Below are positions 1 through 7,578 of a DNA stretch of 64,000 nt, piece by piece. Source of the DNA: Anaeromicrobium sediminis (GTDB lineage: Bacteria; Bacillota; Clostridia; Peptostreptococcales; Thermotaleaceae); assembly GCF_002270055.1 (NCBI RefSeq), contig NZ_NIBG01000003.1, forward strand, positions 62,001 through 126,000, written 5' to 3'. The number at the start of each line of letters is the position of its first letter. Position 1 is the stretch's first letter. Made by a program: the position numbers and the translations under genes. The notes beneath the pieces were generated by a model, which had not been told where the DNA came from, searched no databases, and saw nothing but the letters and a program-made list of their open reading frames with translations.

Positions 1-526
1 TTAAAGGGAAGCTAAAATCCTTCATATTAGTAAGATAACTAACTAGATCAATAGTGGAAAATCCAAAATCTGAAAATAGGTCGTTGTAATGAGGACTATT
101 ATAGGCCATACCAAAGCTTTGTTTTTTATCATAGTCACTGGCTAAAAAGCCTAAACCATAATTAACATGTAGATTAAGACCAGCAGAAATTTTACTGGTG
201 CCTTTTTCACGCGCTCGTTTTAAAACATGGTCCATAAAAAGATTAAATGAATCCACATTATTATCTATAGCTTCAAAATAAGTGATTTGAAGGATTTCAT
301 CCATTCTATCTACTACTGCTAAAGTGGCACATAAAACAGGTTTATTTTCCTTGTAAATCATAATGGCTTCAATCCAAGAAGATTTACATATTTCACTTTT
401 TTCCTTTAAAATATCACTCATTACATTTAACATGGAATTTCTATATAGGACATTATCTTTATAAATATTTTTTACAAAGTTTATATATTCATTTACTTCA
501 TTTTTATTTAGAATTTTTAATTCCAT
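1..526 (-). CDS. GNAT-like hypothetical protein (3' end outside window)
   Basis: The reading frame starts at an ATG ending at 526 and stays open to the window edge, so about 175 N-terminal residues are visible and the C-terminus is missing. An AGGTG ribosome binding site (537-541) lies 10 bases upstream. The protein begins MELKILNKNEVNEY. Its alternating strand/helix pattern, with a stretch around residue 60 that reads like the central strands of an acetyltransferase fold, suggests a GNAT-type or YghO-like protein, but no acetyl-CoA loop is clear. It reads away from the next gene. Function is not recognised and the family call is tentative. Confidence 0.55.
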   Translation of the reverse strand, partial: MELKILNKNEVNEYINFVKNIYKDNVLYRNSMLNVMSDILKEKSEICKSSWIEAIMIYKENKPVLCATLAVVDRMDEILQITYFEAIDNNVDSFNLFMDHVLKRAREKGTSKISAGLNLHVNYGLGFLASDYDKKQSFGMAYNSPHYNDLFSDFGFSTIDLVSYLTNMKDFSFPL

Positions 527-804
527 AAGATTTATTCACCTACAATTTACATGAATTTATCTAATTATATCACATAAGAAAAAATTCATTATTTTACAAA
601 AAAGTTACATATATATGGAGATATATACATGAAAAAACATAATTATTTACAAATAGTTAAGGTGTTTACAGATTATGGTGATACTTGAAAAAACCGATAA
701 TAATAAATTTAACAAAATCCCACAAAAAGGTCTAAATACCCAATATAATAGATAGTAGAAAATATAACATTATTTATACGGCCTTTAATGGGGGTGGATT
801 TTAA

Positions 805-1386
805 ATGGCTGAAGATAGGATACACCTAAAATTAGAATCTTCCAATGATTATTCTCCGTATCATTATGATATTATATTCGAGATAATGTACGGAAAGAAA
901 ACCATTGGTTTCATAAAAGGAGTAGTTTTTAATTGCTTAAAGATGAAACAAGGAAAAAACAATATGTCAATGGAAGAGATATTTAGTAGTATGGGTTATA
1001 GGGAAGAAGATTTATGGAGAGCCCTAGTAAAGAATGATAAGGAATATGAAAAGAACAAGTATAATAGTAAGCAATATGAAGAGACCTTTAAGTTCTCATT
1101 TGCTAATTCAAATTATTTCTTCATAAAAGAATTTTATATGGAGAAATATTTTAGAGATAGGGATGGTTTTTCATTTGCCTTAGAGTTATTACCTTATTAT
1201 ATATGCAAGGAAAAGAAAAACTTTATAGAAATAATGATAGTCCATAATCCAGAGGATAAGAGTTGGAAAAGGAAGGTAGAAAAATATTTTTCAAGCTGTA
1301 AGAACTTTGATCCTATGGGGGAAACAGAATTTTTATTTCATAATATTTTATACGATATTAGTGAAGAAGTTGTTGCAACCGCATAA
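805..1386 (+). CDS. Hypothetical protein, 193 aa
   Basis: An ATG preceded by GGGGGTGG (790-797) opens a 193-residue soluble protein. It is charged and aromatic-rich, with no signal peptide, membrane segment or obvious catalytic motif. Residues 30-45 form a hydrophobic patch (KTIGFIKGVVFNCL) and the middle is rich in Glu, Lys, Phe and Tyr. It is a single-gene unit followed by a hairpin terminator at 1437-1464. I do not recognise the family. Good RBS, coding-like composition and a following terminator make it a real gene. Confidence 0.7.
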   Translation: MAEDRIHLKLESSNDYSPYHYDIIFEIMYGKKTIGFIKGVVFNCLKMKQGKNNMSMEEIFSSMGYREEDLWRALVKNDKEYEKNKYNSKQYEETFKFSFANSNYFFIKEFYMEKYFRDRDGFSFALELLPYYICKEKKNFIEIMIVHNPEDKSWKRKVEKYFSSCKNFDPMGETEFLFHNILYDISEEVVATA

Positions 1387-1436
1387 AGATGAACTTATTT
1401 TTGACTTACTTAACCCTTAAAAGATTATAAGCAAGA

Positions 1437-1464
1437 AATCCTGATTCTTCAGGATTTTTTGTTT
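1437..1464 (+). terminator. Rho-independent terminator of the 805-1386 gene
   Basis: An 8-bp stem (AATCCTGA at 1437-1444 with TCAGGATT at 1449-1456) and 4-base loop is followed by a T-rich run. Confidence 0.8.
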
Positions 1465-1651
1465 TTAGGAATAGAAATAGAAACTGAGGTATAAGGAGAA
1501 ATTCAAAGTATATATAAGCTAAAATCATATATAAATGAAATATTAATAATATTGAGTAAACCTGCTAATATATAGGCCTTTACTATAAAATAAATAATGG
1601 TATGATTATAAGGTAAAATAAGCTTAACAGGCAAACAGGAGGAAAAGCTAA

Positions 1652-2665
1652 ATGCTTCAAGAGAATTATAGACCCATGGACAAAAATGATTGGCAAGGAA
1701 GGATAGATAGTGTGATTAATTATGATGCCTTTAGATGGCATCAATGGGTTAAACCACTAGATTTAAATAGAGATGATTTAGAACCTTTTGAGGGAAAAGT
1801 AGGTTTTGCATTCATAGGCTTTCCATCTGATGAAGGAGTTAAGAGAAATAAGGGAAGAACTGGTACTGCTAAGGGGCCAGAGAGTATTAGAAAAGAGCTA
1901 TCACATTTACCATGCTCCTTTAGTGAAAAAGTGAAATTATTTGATGCAGGAAATATAATCTGCAAAAATAGAACACTAGAAGAAAATCAAAAACATTTAG
2001 GTGAAGCTGTAGAGAAAATACTTAGCCTGAATCTATTTCCTATTGTACTAGGTGGAGGTCATGCAGTGGCCTTTGGTCATTACAAGGGAATACTTAGTCA
2101 CTTAAGGAAAGAAAATGAGAAACCTAATATAGGAATAATAAACTTTGATGCCCATTTTGATATTAGACCATATCCAAATGGTGGAACATCTGGAACTATG
2201 TTTAGACAAATAGCTGATGTATGTGAAGAAGAAGATATTAATTATTCATATATGTGCGTAGGAATCCAAAAACATAGTAATACAGTAGATTTATTTAAAA
2301 CAGCAGAGGGGTTAGGAGCTAACTATATATTGGCTAAGGACATTAGAAATGGAGATAGTTGGAACTTACTTGAAACTATAGATAAATTCATGAGAACTCA
2401 GGATCATATTTATATGACCATATGCGCAGATGTATTTTCTACAGCATATGCGCCAGGTGTAAGTGCTACTCAGCCGTTAGGACTAGAGCCAGAAAAAGTA
2501 CTTAACTTTATGAAATATATATTAAAATCTAAAAAAGTAATAAGTTTTGATATAGCTGAGGTGTCACCTCGTTTTGACCAAGATAATACAACGGCAAACT
2601 TGGCAGCCGTATTAATATTTTCAGTGGTAAACACAATTTCTAAGATGAATAACCTATCCATTTAA
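1652..2665 (+). CDS. hutG: Formimidoylglutamase (ureohydrolase family)
   Basis: Arginase/agmatinase-fold enzyme of 337 residues, predicted to hydrolyse N-formimidoyl-L-glutamate to glutamate and formamide in histidine breakdown. The N-terminus (WQGRID near residue 14, then DEGVKRNKGR) is typical of the HutG branch. The family motifs are present: GGGHA near residue 130, DAHFD (Asp166, His168, Asp170) as manganese ligands, and a second motif reading Cys258-Ala-Asp260 where many arginases have Asp-x-Asp. APGVSA follows, as in HutG. An AGGAGG site lies 8 bases before the ATG. No hutH, hutU or hutI neighbours are visible, so it is a lone pathway gene here. Confidence 0.85.
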   Translation: MLQENYRPMDKNDWQGRIDSVINYDAFRWHQWVKPLDLNRDDLEPFEGKVGFAFIGFPSDEGVKRNKGRTGTAKGPESIRKELSHLPCSFSEKVKLFDAGNIICKNRTLEENQKHLGEAVEKILSLNLFPIVLGGGHAVAFGHYKGILSHLRKENEKPNIGIINFDAHFDIRPYPNGGTSGTMFRQIADVCEEEDINYSYMCVGIQKHSNTVDLFKTAEGLGANYILAKDIRNGDSWNLLETIDKFMRTQDHIYMTICADVFSTAYAPGVSATQPLGLEPEKVLNFMKYILKSKKVISFDIAEVSPRFDQDNTTANLAAVLIFSVVNTISKMNNLSI

Positions 2666-2683
2666 ATGGATAGGTTATTTTTT
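2648..2683 (+). terminator. Terminator overlapping the end of hutG
   Basis: Positions 2648-2679 form a perfect 32-base self-complementary sequence centred on 2663/2664 and followed by T residues. The last hutG codons (Asn-Asn-Leu-Ser-Ile-stop) lie inside the 5' arm, so the terminator encodes the protein C-terminus. Confidence 0.88.
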
Positions 2684-2685
2684 AC

Positions 2686-2850
2686 GCTATGAAAAACTAT
2701 AAATTTTCAAAACTGTGGATAAGTAAAAAAATGAAGGGGGTGTGGGGGAAGAATTCCCCTGCTTATTTAAAGGAGGGTGCTCAGCAACTTCAGTTGCGTC
2801 GAAGGGAACCATAGGGTTCCATAGCGAAGCATACGAAGTATGCCTTTTTT
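2686..2850 (+). repeat. Dispersed structured element, copy 1 of 4
   Basis: A 165-bp element starting after TTAC (2682-2685) at the hutG terminator T-run. It holds an AT-rich left hairpin, a conserved GTGGATAAGT block, a GGGGAA/TTCCCC hairpin, a GCAACT/AGTTGC hairpin, a GAACC/GGTTC hairpin, and a final GCATAC/GTATGC hairpin (2829-2843) followed by T6. The other copies are at 24075, 40828 and 49813. In copy 1 the third hairpin has an entirely different sequence from the other copies (which read GATTGC/GCAATC) yet still pairs, which indicates selection on structure. Confidence 0.9.
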
Positions 2851-2917
2851 ACTTAGGTAACAATAAATTTGGACAATGAATAAATTATATTAAGTAATAA
2901 TATAAGGAGGTGCTACT

Positions 2918-3358
2918 GTGAGTGCATTAATTCAGAAGCATCTTTATGTTAACTTTCAACAAGGAGTAACGCCTACTGCTCCCATATTAAATAGATGCTA
3001 TACCGTAACCTGTTGTGAGAAAACATGTCAGATATATTTATCAGTAGGTAGAGAATATAATATTCAAAATGTAAGATCTATGAGAGGAATGTTACTGGCA
3101 CGTTGGACATGCATAAAAAACAGATATGTGCTAAAATGCTGTTGTCCTTTAGGCGGTGGTACAAGGGCAGAGATTAAAAAAGGATATGCAAAATGCAGAT
3201 GTGATTTACCATTAGCACTAGGGGCCATAGTATATGGAGATAGATTATTATTAGAAGCTAATCCTTGTTTATGTAGAGCTCCTATCTATGTAGAATTCAC
3301 ATCTCCATATTATGGTCCCCAGAGATGGAAAACTGTAGATAATTGGAGAATAGACTAG
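2918..3358 (+). CDS. Staygreen-family protein, divergent Cys-rich paralogue
   Basis: A 146-residue protein collinear with the next gene's product (same VTPxAPILxRxYT start, same LPLALxAIxYGDR and APIYVEFxSPY blocks), so it belongs to the Staygreen (PF12638-type) family related to chlorophyll Mg-dechelatase. GTG start with AAGGAGG 7 bases upstream. It differs in two ways: it has 12 Cys residues, and the positions corresponding to His32, Asp34 and Asp57 of its neighbour are Cys32, Glu34 and Gly57. It is therefore probably not a dechelatase; metal binding by the cysteines is an inference. Arranged in tandem with its paralogue, 42 bases apart. Confidence 0.8.
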   Translation: MSALIQKHLYVNFQQGVTPTAPILNRCYTVTCCEKTCQIYLSVGREYNIQNVRSMRGMLLARWTCIKNRYVLKCCCPLGGGTRAEIKKGYAKCRCDLPLALGAIVYGDRLLLEANPCLCRAPIYVEFTSPYYGPQRWKTVDNWRID

Positions 3359-3400
3359 AAGGGATTATATAAATAATTAGAAAATAAGGATGTGCTTGTT

Positions 3401-3850
3401 ATGAGTAGATTAGATCCAAATAAGCTTCAAGTGGACTATTTTCAAGGAGTAACCCCCGTAGCCCCCATACTAGGTAGACACTATACCTTAACCCATAGTG
3501 ATGAAACAGCAGAATTATTTTTGGCAATAGGAAGAAGATACGCTTATGAAAGGATAGGTCCCATGAGGGATGAAGTGTTAGGCCATTGGTTTTGTTGTGG
3601 AACAGAATGTATACTAAAATTTTCAGTCTATCTTGGAGGCGAAAATAGAGAGCTTGTTAAAAAGAGATATGAAATTTTCGTAAGGGAATTACCATTGGCA
3701 TTAGAGGCCATAATGTATGGAGATCGATGTCTATTTGAAAGTAGGCCTTTCTTATATGAAACACCCATATTCATACATTTTCAATCCCCATATGAGGACT
3801 TTGATCATGTGGAACAATGGGGAGTAGCAGGAGATTGGAAAATATATTAA
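3401..3850 (+). CDS. Staygreen-family protein (Mg-dechelatase-like)
   Basis: A 149-residue Staygreen-family protein. The start is set at ATG 3401 because AGGA (3387-3390) is correctly spaced for it; an upstream in-frame GTG at 3392 would sit directly against the RBS. Family blocks seen: GVTPVAPILGRHYTLTHSDET, MRDEVLG and RELPLALEAI. His32, Asp34 and Asp57 correspond to conserved polar positions reported, to my recollection, as needed for Mg removal by bacterial homologues. Clostridia make no chlorophyll, so the natural substrate is unknown; metal removal from another tetrapyrrole is possible. Tandem with a degenerate Cys-rich paralogue upstream. Confidence 0.85.
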   Translation: MSRLDPNKLQVDYFQGVTPVAPILGRHYTLTHSDETAELFLAIGRRYAYERIGPMRDEVLGHWFCCGTECILKFSVYLGGENRELVKKRYEIFVRELPLALEAIMYGDRCLFESRPFLYETPIFIHFQSPYEDFDHVEQWGVAGDWKIY

Positions 3851-3851
3851 A

Positions 3852-3896
3852 AATAACTCAAGTGATAAGAAAAAAATCTTATCACTTTTGTTATTT
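3852..3896 (+). terminator. Terminator after the Staygreen pair
   Basis: AAGTGATAAGA (3860-3870) pairs with TCTTATCACTT (3877-3887); outer AATAAC/GTTATT flanks extend the stem, and T residues follow. Confidence 0.8.
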
Positions 3897-4100
3897 AGAA
3901 TAAAAATTATGATTAAAACTTTATTCCATATACAAAAAAATTAGTGTAACATACTATGGATATTATAGGGAATATGAGGGGAAAAAATTTAATATATAGG
4001 GTATAACCACCTTTTTAACATTATAATACGTTAATCTATATTTTGTGAATTATTGATTATACCCTAGTATTTTTTCATAACAAAACAGAAAAATAACTAT

Positions 4101-4421
4101 TTAATATTCAGTAACCATCAAATAATTGTTTTGATCTTGTAATACTGCAACAACTACAACTTCAACAAAAGAGCTAGAATTATCCTGATGATTACCACTG
4201 TTATCGGTCATAGTAACAATTACCTGTACTTTAATCCTTCTTGGGTCCATCACAATTTGTGTGGTATCTACTTCAATTTTTGCTACATGGTGATCTCCAC
4301 TAGGATACTGAACATTAAATCCTTTAATAAAAACTTGAGAACTAATTATATCAGCATCAAAAGTAAATATATGAAAACCTTGACCATTAGTTATGTTTGC
4401 AGTTTGAAATACTAATCCCAT
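4101..4421 (-). CDS. Hypothetical protein, 106 aa, beta-rich
   Basis: The start is placed at the ATG ending at 4421 because GGAGGAA (complement of 4428-4434) lies 7-8 bases upstream; an ATG 15 bases further up would translate the RBS itself. The 106-residue product (MGLVFQTANITNGQ) is dominated by alternating hydrophobic residues, for example VEVVVVAVLQ near the C-terminus, and by Asn/Gln/Asp, which suggests a compact beta-sheet protein. No signal peptide, membrane segment or catalytic motif is visible. Converges with the Staygreen genes. Not recognised. Confidence 0.6.
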   Translation of the reverse strand: MGLVFQTANITNGQGFHIFTFDADIISSQVFIKGFNVQYPSGDHHVAKIEVDTTQIVMDPRRIKVQVIVTMTDNSGNHQDNSSSFVEVVVVAVLQDQNNYLMVTEY

Positions 4422-4532
4422 TGTAAGTTCCTCCAATCTAAATTTATTTTTTGCTATAGATCTTCTTTTATCGATATATATATGCTGGTTGGGACAAGTT
4501 GTTACTATGTTATTAAGGTAGCTTGGAGATTA

Positions 4533-4650
4533 AAAACATGCCATAGAATATAATTATTTTTTAAGTGAATTGAAATAATAAGGATTAAGAGGCCTAAGAG
4601 AATAAAAGACGAATAAGGAGTGATGATAGATATCATTACTTTTTATAATG
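4533..4650 (+). repeat. Direct repeat A flanking the TetR/EFR1 cassette
   Basis: About 118 bp, roughly 80 % identical to 6207-6325. Shared blocks include AAAACATG, ATAGAATATAA, TTAAGAGG and GAATAAAAG. Each copy ends in a hairpin (here AGTGATGATA/TATCATTACT, 4619-4640) followed by TTTTTATAATG. This copy ends immediately before the tetR promoter. Confidence 0.8.
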
Positions 4651-4699
4651 TTGACAAAATTTAAAAGAGTATATAAAATAAGAGTGAGTAGTCACTCTT
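4651..4699 (+). promoter_or_regulatory. tetR promoter with palindromic operator
   Basis: TTGACA (4651-4656) and TAAAAT (4674-4679) are separated by 17 bases. Directly downstream, 4680-4699 reads AAGAGTGAGTAGTCACTCTT, an almost perfect palindrome covering the expected transcription start. A perfect copy lies at 5333-5352 before the ferredoxin gene, so the local TetR repressor probably controls both its own gene and the next. Confidence 0.78.
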
Positions 4700-4716
4700 G
4701 AAAGAGGAGGGTATTT

Positions 4717-5280
4717 GTGAACGATAATACAAAAGAAACTATTATAATAGAAGCGCTGAAACTCTTTAATGAGTTTGGATTCCATGGCACATCCACATCG
4801 AAAATTGCAAAAGCTGCAGGCGTATCTAACGGGGCGTTATTCAATCGTTTCAAGACGAAAGATGAGCTTATCAATGGAATCTACATGTATGTGAAGTTAC
4901 ATTTTAAACAGTATATAGATAGTAAATTTGATGAAAGCCTTGAAACGGAAGAAGCGGTGAAATCACTTTGGAAAAGTACCGTAAAATGGGGCATCGAGAA
5001 TCCCGAATATCTGAAATTTCAAGGGCAGTTTAATAATTCACCTTACGTCAACTGTGTAAATAAAGAAACTAGCAAAGATGCATTACAAGTTGCTTGTGAA
5101 AGAAAGAACCTTTTGAAGAAAAACAGAGAAATTAGTGACGAAGATTTTAATCTACTAGTTATCTGTATGGCAGGAGCAACAAATGCCTTGTCATTTCATC
5201 TGATAAATAACGAGGTTGATGATATCGATGTCCATATGGATAGTGTCTTTGAACTTTTATTTAAAGGCATACTGAAATAA
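4717..5280 (+). CDS. TetR-family transcriptional regulator
   Basis: A 187-residue one-component regulator. Residues 1-55 are a typical TetR helix-turn-helix (ALKLFNEFGFHGTSTSKIAK then GVSNGALFNRFKTKDEL); the remainder is a helical ligand domain with no recognisable specificity. GTG start with GAGGAGG 5-6 bases upstream. A 20-bp palindrome lies over its promoter and a matching one precedes the downstream EFR1 ferredoxin gene, which suggests autorepression and control of that gene. The gene looks slightly less AT-rich than its neighbours and sits inside a cassette bounded by direct repeats, consistent with acquisition as a unit. Confidence 0.9.
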   Translation: MNDNTKETIIIEALKLFNEFGFHGTSTSKIAKAAGVSNGALFNRFKTKDELINGIYMYVKLHFKQYIDSKFDESLETEEAVKSLWKSTVKWGIENPEYLKFQGQFNNSPYVNCVNKETSKDALQVACERKNLLKKNREISDEDFNLLVICMAGATNALSFHLINNEVDDIDVHMDSVFELLFKGILK

Positions 5281-5296
5281 TAATTAAGTTTGTAAT

Positions 5297-5320
5297 GAGG
5301 AACGTAATGTTCCTCGTATT
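5297..5320 (+). terminator. Hairpin after tetR
   Basis: GAGGAAC (5297-5303) pairs with GTTCCTC (5309-5315), with a weak T-rich tail. It separates tetR from the operator before the ferredoxin gene. Confidence 0.6.
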
Positions 5321-5332
5321 TTAGGCCATCTT

Positions 5333-5352
5333 AAGAGTGACTAGTCACTCTT
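5333..5352 (+). promoter_or_regulatory. Second TetR operator, perfect 20-bp palindrome
   Basis: AAGAGTGACTAGTCACTCTT is perfectly self-complementary and matches the operator at 4680-4699 at 19 of 20 positions. It lies 75 bases before the EFR1-ferredoxin start codon. Confidence 0.8.
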
Positions 5353-5426
5353 TGGGCGATTGTTATCCATATTAAAACTTACAGAACTATTGATAAAATA
5401 AATTTGATGAATGGAGGAATTCACAC

Positions 5427-6185
5427 ATGAAACTATTTTACTTTACAGCATCAGGGAATTGTCTTGCTGTAGCTAAAAAACTTGGAGGAGAGCTGCATTC
5501 CATACCACAGGTTTTGAAAGAAGGAGATTTTACTTTTGAAGATGATCAAATTGGCATTATATTTCCATGTTACGCCGTAAGCACTCCAACCATAGTGGAA
5601 GAATTTCTTGAAAAAGTGAAGTTGAAATCTGATTATATCTTTGGAATTGTCACATATGGTAAAACACATGGTGGAGTACTAGAACATTTTGAAAAGATTG
5701 CCAAAAAAAATGGTATAGAGTTGTCTTACATGAACAGCCTATTGATGGTAGATAATTCAATAAAATTCTATGATATGGATAAACAAATTAGGGACCAACA
5801 TACAAAGAGAATTGACGAACACATGGAGATGATCCTTGAGGATATCCAATCTAGGAGAGAATTGAAAAAAACATCAAACTTCTTAATGAAGTACCTTAGC
5901 AATTTAGGCAACCATATGTATAAAAAAGAAGTTGGAGATTATGATAAGAAATTTACGGTGGAAAGCCATTGTAATGGATGTGGAGTTTGTGAAAAAGTTT
6001 GTCCAGTAAATAATATTCACGTTAATGATAGACCTGAGTTTAAACATAATTGTATCAGATGTTATGCATGTACTCATAATTGCCCACAAAACGCCATTAG
6101 ATTGAAAGGGGAAAAGAGCAAAGCGCGATTTAGAAATGAAAATGTACAATTAAGAGAAATTATGGAAGCCAATAATCAAAACTAA
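5427..6185 (+). CDS. EFR1-type flavodoxin-ferredoxin fusion protein
   Basis: A 252-residue protein combining an N-terminal flavodoxin-like domain (KLFYFTASGNCLAVAKKL, a phosphate-binding loop with Ser/Thr and Gly-Asn) with a C-terminal bacterial two-[4Fe-4S] ferredoxin module: CNGCGVCEKVCP and CIRCYACTHNCP near residues 185-220. Such fusions are expected to pass electrons between FMN and iron-sulfur clusters in the cytoplasm; the partner is unknown. TGGAGG lies 9 bases before the ATG. A palindromic operator matching that of the adjacent tetR suggests induction by the TetR ligand. The gene is followed by direct repeat B, which ends in a hairpin and acts as terminator. Confidence 0.88.
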   Translation: MKLFYFTASGNCLAVAKKLGGELHSIPQVLKEGDFTFEDDQIGIIFPCYAVSTPTIVEEFLEKVKLKSDYIFGIVTYGKTHGGVLEHFEKIAKKNGIELSYMNSLLMVDNSIKFYDMDKQIRDQHTKRIDEHMEMILEDIQSRRELKKTSNFLMKYLSNLGNHMYKKEVGDYDKKFTVESHCNGCGVCEKVCPVNNIHVNDRPEFKHNCIRCYACTHNCPQNAIRLKGEKSKARFRNENVQLREIMEANNQN

Positions 6186-6206
6186 TGAGTTGCTAACAGA
6201 TGCAAT

Positions 6207-6325
6207 AAAACATGAAATAGAATATAACTATATTTTAAGAGAATTAAAATAATAAAGTATTAAGAGGATAAAAAGAATAAAAGCCGAATAAAAAGTGATG
6301 AGAAGTATCATCACTTTTTATTATG
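6207..6325 (+). repeat. Direct repeat B flanking the TetR/EFR1 cassette
   Basis: Second copy of the ~118-bp repeat at 4533-4650. It ends with the hairpin AAAGTGATGA/TATCATCACTTT and T-run near 6293-6318, a plausible terminator for the ferredoxin gene. Stem differences between the two copies preserve pairing. Confidence 0.8.
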
Positions 6326-6396
6326 CTTCAAGTCATTATTTTATGTAAAATTATTAATTTAGAAAAATATAAAAGTAATTTTAAAAGGGAGGATTT

Positions 6397-6822
6397 ATGA
6401 AATATATAAGAACTGATAATCCCAAAGAGGAAGAGATTAGTGAAATTCGCAACAAGTTAATAGAATACAATCTTTCTCATATTGAGTCAAAAGAAGTTAA
6501 GCCTATAGCAATTTTTGTTAGTGACGAAGATGACAATAAAATAGGAGGCATTTCAGCAACAACTCATGGTAATTGGTTAGAGATAACCTTTTTATGGGTT
6601 GATGAAAATTTAAGAGGGCAAAAAATAGGTTCAAAGCTATTAAAAGATGTGGAGGAAGAAGCAATAAAAAGAGGCTGTAAATATTCATTTCTTGATACTT
6701 TTAGTTTTCAAGCTAGAGATTTTTATATAAAGTTAGGTTACGAAGAAGTTTTCACATTAGAAGAATATCCACTAACTAGTAAACGCCATTATTTTGTAAA
6801 GGAATTAATGGAAAATAAGTAA
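6397..6822 (+). CDS. GNAT-family N-acetyltransferase
   Basis: A 141-residue GNAT domain: hydrophobic strand KIGGISATTHGNWLEITFLWVDENLRGQ containing the central beta-bulge, then the acetyl-CoA loop RGQKIGSKLL (Q/RxxGxG/A type), then a C-terminal DTFSFQARDFYIKLGYEEV typical of the fold. It should acetylate a small molecule or protein amine in the cytoplasm; the substrate cannot be read from sequence. GGGAGG lies 4-5 bases before the ATG. Single-gene unit followed by a hairpin. Confidence 0.85.
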   Translation: MKYIRTDNPKEEEISEIRNKLIEYNLSHIESKEVKPIAIFVSDEDDNKIGGISATTHGNWLEITFLWVDENLRGQKIGSKLLKDVEEEAIKRGCKYSFLDTFSFQARDFYIKLGYEEVFTLEEYPLTSKRHYFVKELMENK

Positions 6823-6824
6823 TG

Positions 6825-6845
6825 GACTAATTACATTAGTCATTT
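6825..6845 (+). terminator. Hairpin after the GNAT gene
   Basis: GACTAAT (6825-6831) pairs with ATTAGTC (6835-6841), followed by ATTT. The T-run is weak; a second stem at 6981-7006 may back it up. Confidence 0.55.
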
Positions 6846-6980
6846 AGTTCTATGAAATTACAAATTTTGGGATTGTCTATGTAATGATTATAAACGGAAA
6901 TTATGCGTTTAACTAATAGTTAATGCACGCTATACAACCTATATTAACCTTTAATTTAGACAATAATTGATAAAATGAAT

Positions 6981-7015
6981 CTCCCACTACTTATAGAAGA
7001 TGGGAGTTTTCTTTT
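6981..7015 (+). terminator. Hairpin between convergent genes
   Basis: CTCCCA (6981-6986) pairs with TGGGAG (7001-7006), followed by TTTTCTTTT. It lies between the + strand GNAT gene and the - strand gene at 7035. The rest of the 6846-7034 gap shows nothing else. Confidence 0.6.
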
Positions 7016-7034
7016 GCGTTTTTAGATAAAAATA

Positions 7035-7334
7035 TTACTTTAGTTTTACGCCACAGTTTGGGCAACTTGAAGGAAAAAATCTGTATTTTCCCATAAACAT
7101 GCCACAATAAGGGCATCGTCTTAAAAAAATATTAGATAAAAACATAATTGCTATAATAGCAAAACATAGATATAATAATGGTTTTTCTATTGCTAATTGA
7201 TTGTGTTCAGCTAATAATCCACTAATAACCAGTAGTGGAAGTATAAATAAAGAGACTCCTGTAATTACCATATTGGTAGTTTGTGCTCTCTGAAACTTTC
7301 TAATAATTTCTTTTTCTTGTATGTTTTTTTTCAT
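7035..7334 (-). CDS. Small membrane protein with C-terminal zinc ribbon
   Basis: A 99-residue protein with two hydrophobic segments (about residues 20-42 and 54-70) followed by a zinc-ribbon tail, CPYCG...CPNCG (residues ~74-95). AGGAAAGGG lies just before the ATG. Such proteins are common single-gene units in Clostridia; the ribbon is predicted to face the cytoplasm and bind one zinc. Function is unknown. Its promoter side (7335-7578) is AT-rich and shows no clear element. Confidence 0.75.
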   Translation of the reverse strand: MKKNIQEKEIIRKFQRAQTTNMVITGVSLFILPLLVISGLLAEHNQLAIEKPLLYLCFAIIAIMFLSNIFLRRCPYCGMFMGKYRFFPSSCPNCGVKLK

Positions 7335-7578
7335 AACCCTTTCCTTTCTTATAAAAATCTTTTCTATAACTTAGTATACTAAATTATAGAAAAGATCATA
7401 TAGAAATTATTTTTTAATTTAGGGTATAGCCAATATTTCCAATAAAACATATATATCTTAAATAATAACTGAAAAGAAGATCACATAATGGGGAATAATT
7501 AAGCTTGAAAGGAATATGAAGTCCTATATATAGGGACAATAAAAATAATTACAGTATATTAAGTAAGGGAGTGATGGT

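Noticed and set aside
613-690. Possible 19-codon ORF starting MKKHNYLQ upstream of 805
   Set aside because: A GGAG lies upstream but the peptide has no hydrophobic helix, terminator or other support.
2686-2850. Dispersed element as a known riboswitch
   Set aside because: It sits downstream of genes after their terminators, not in 5' leaders, and none of the conserved cores I know (glycine, lysine, c-di-GMP, TPP, purine) is visible.
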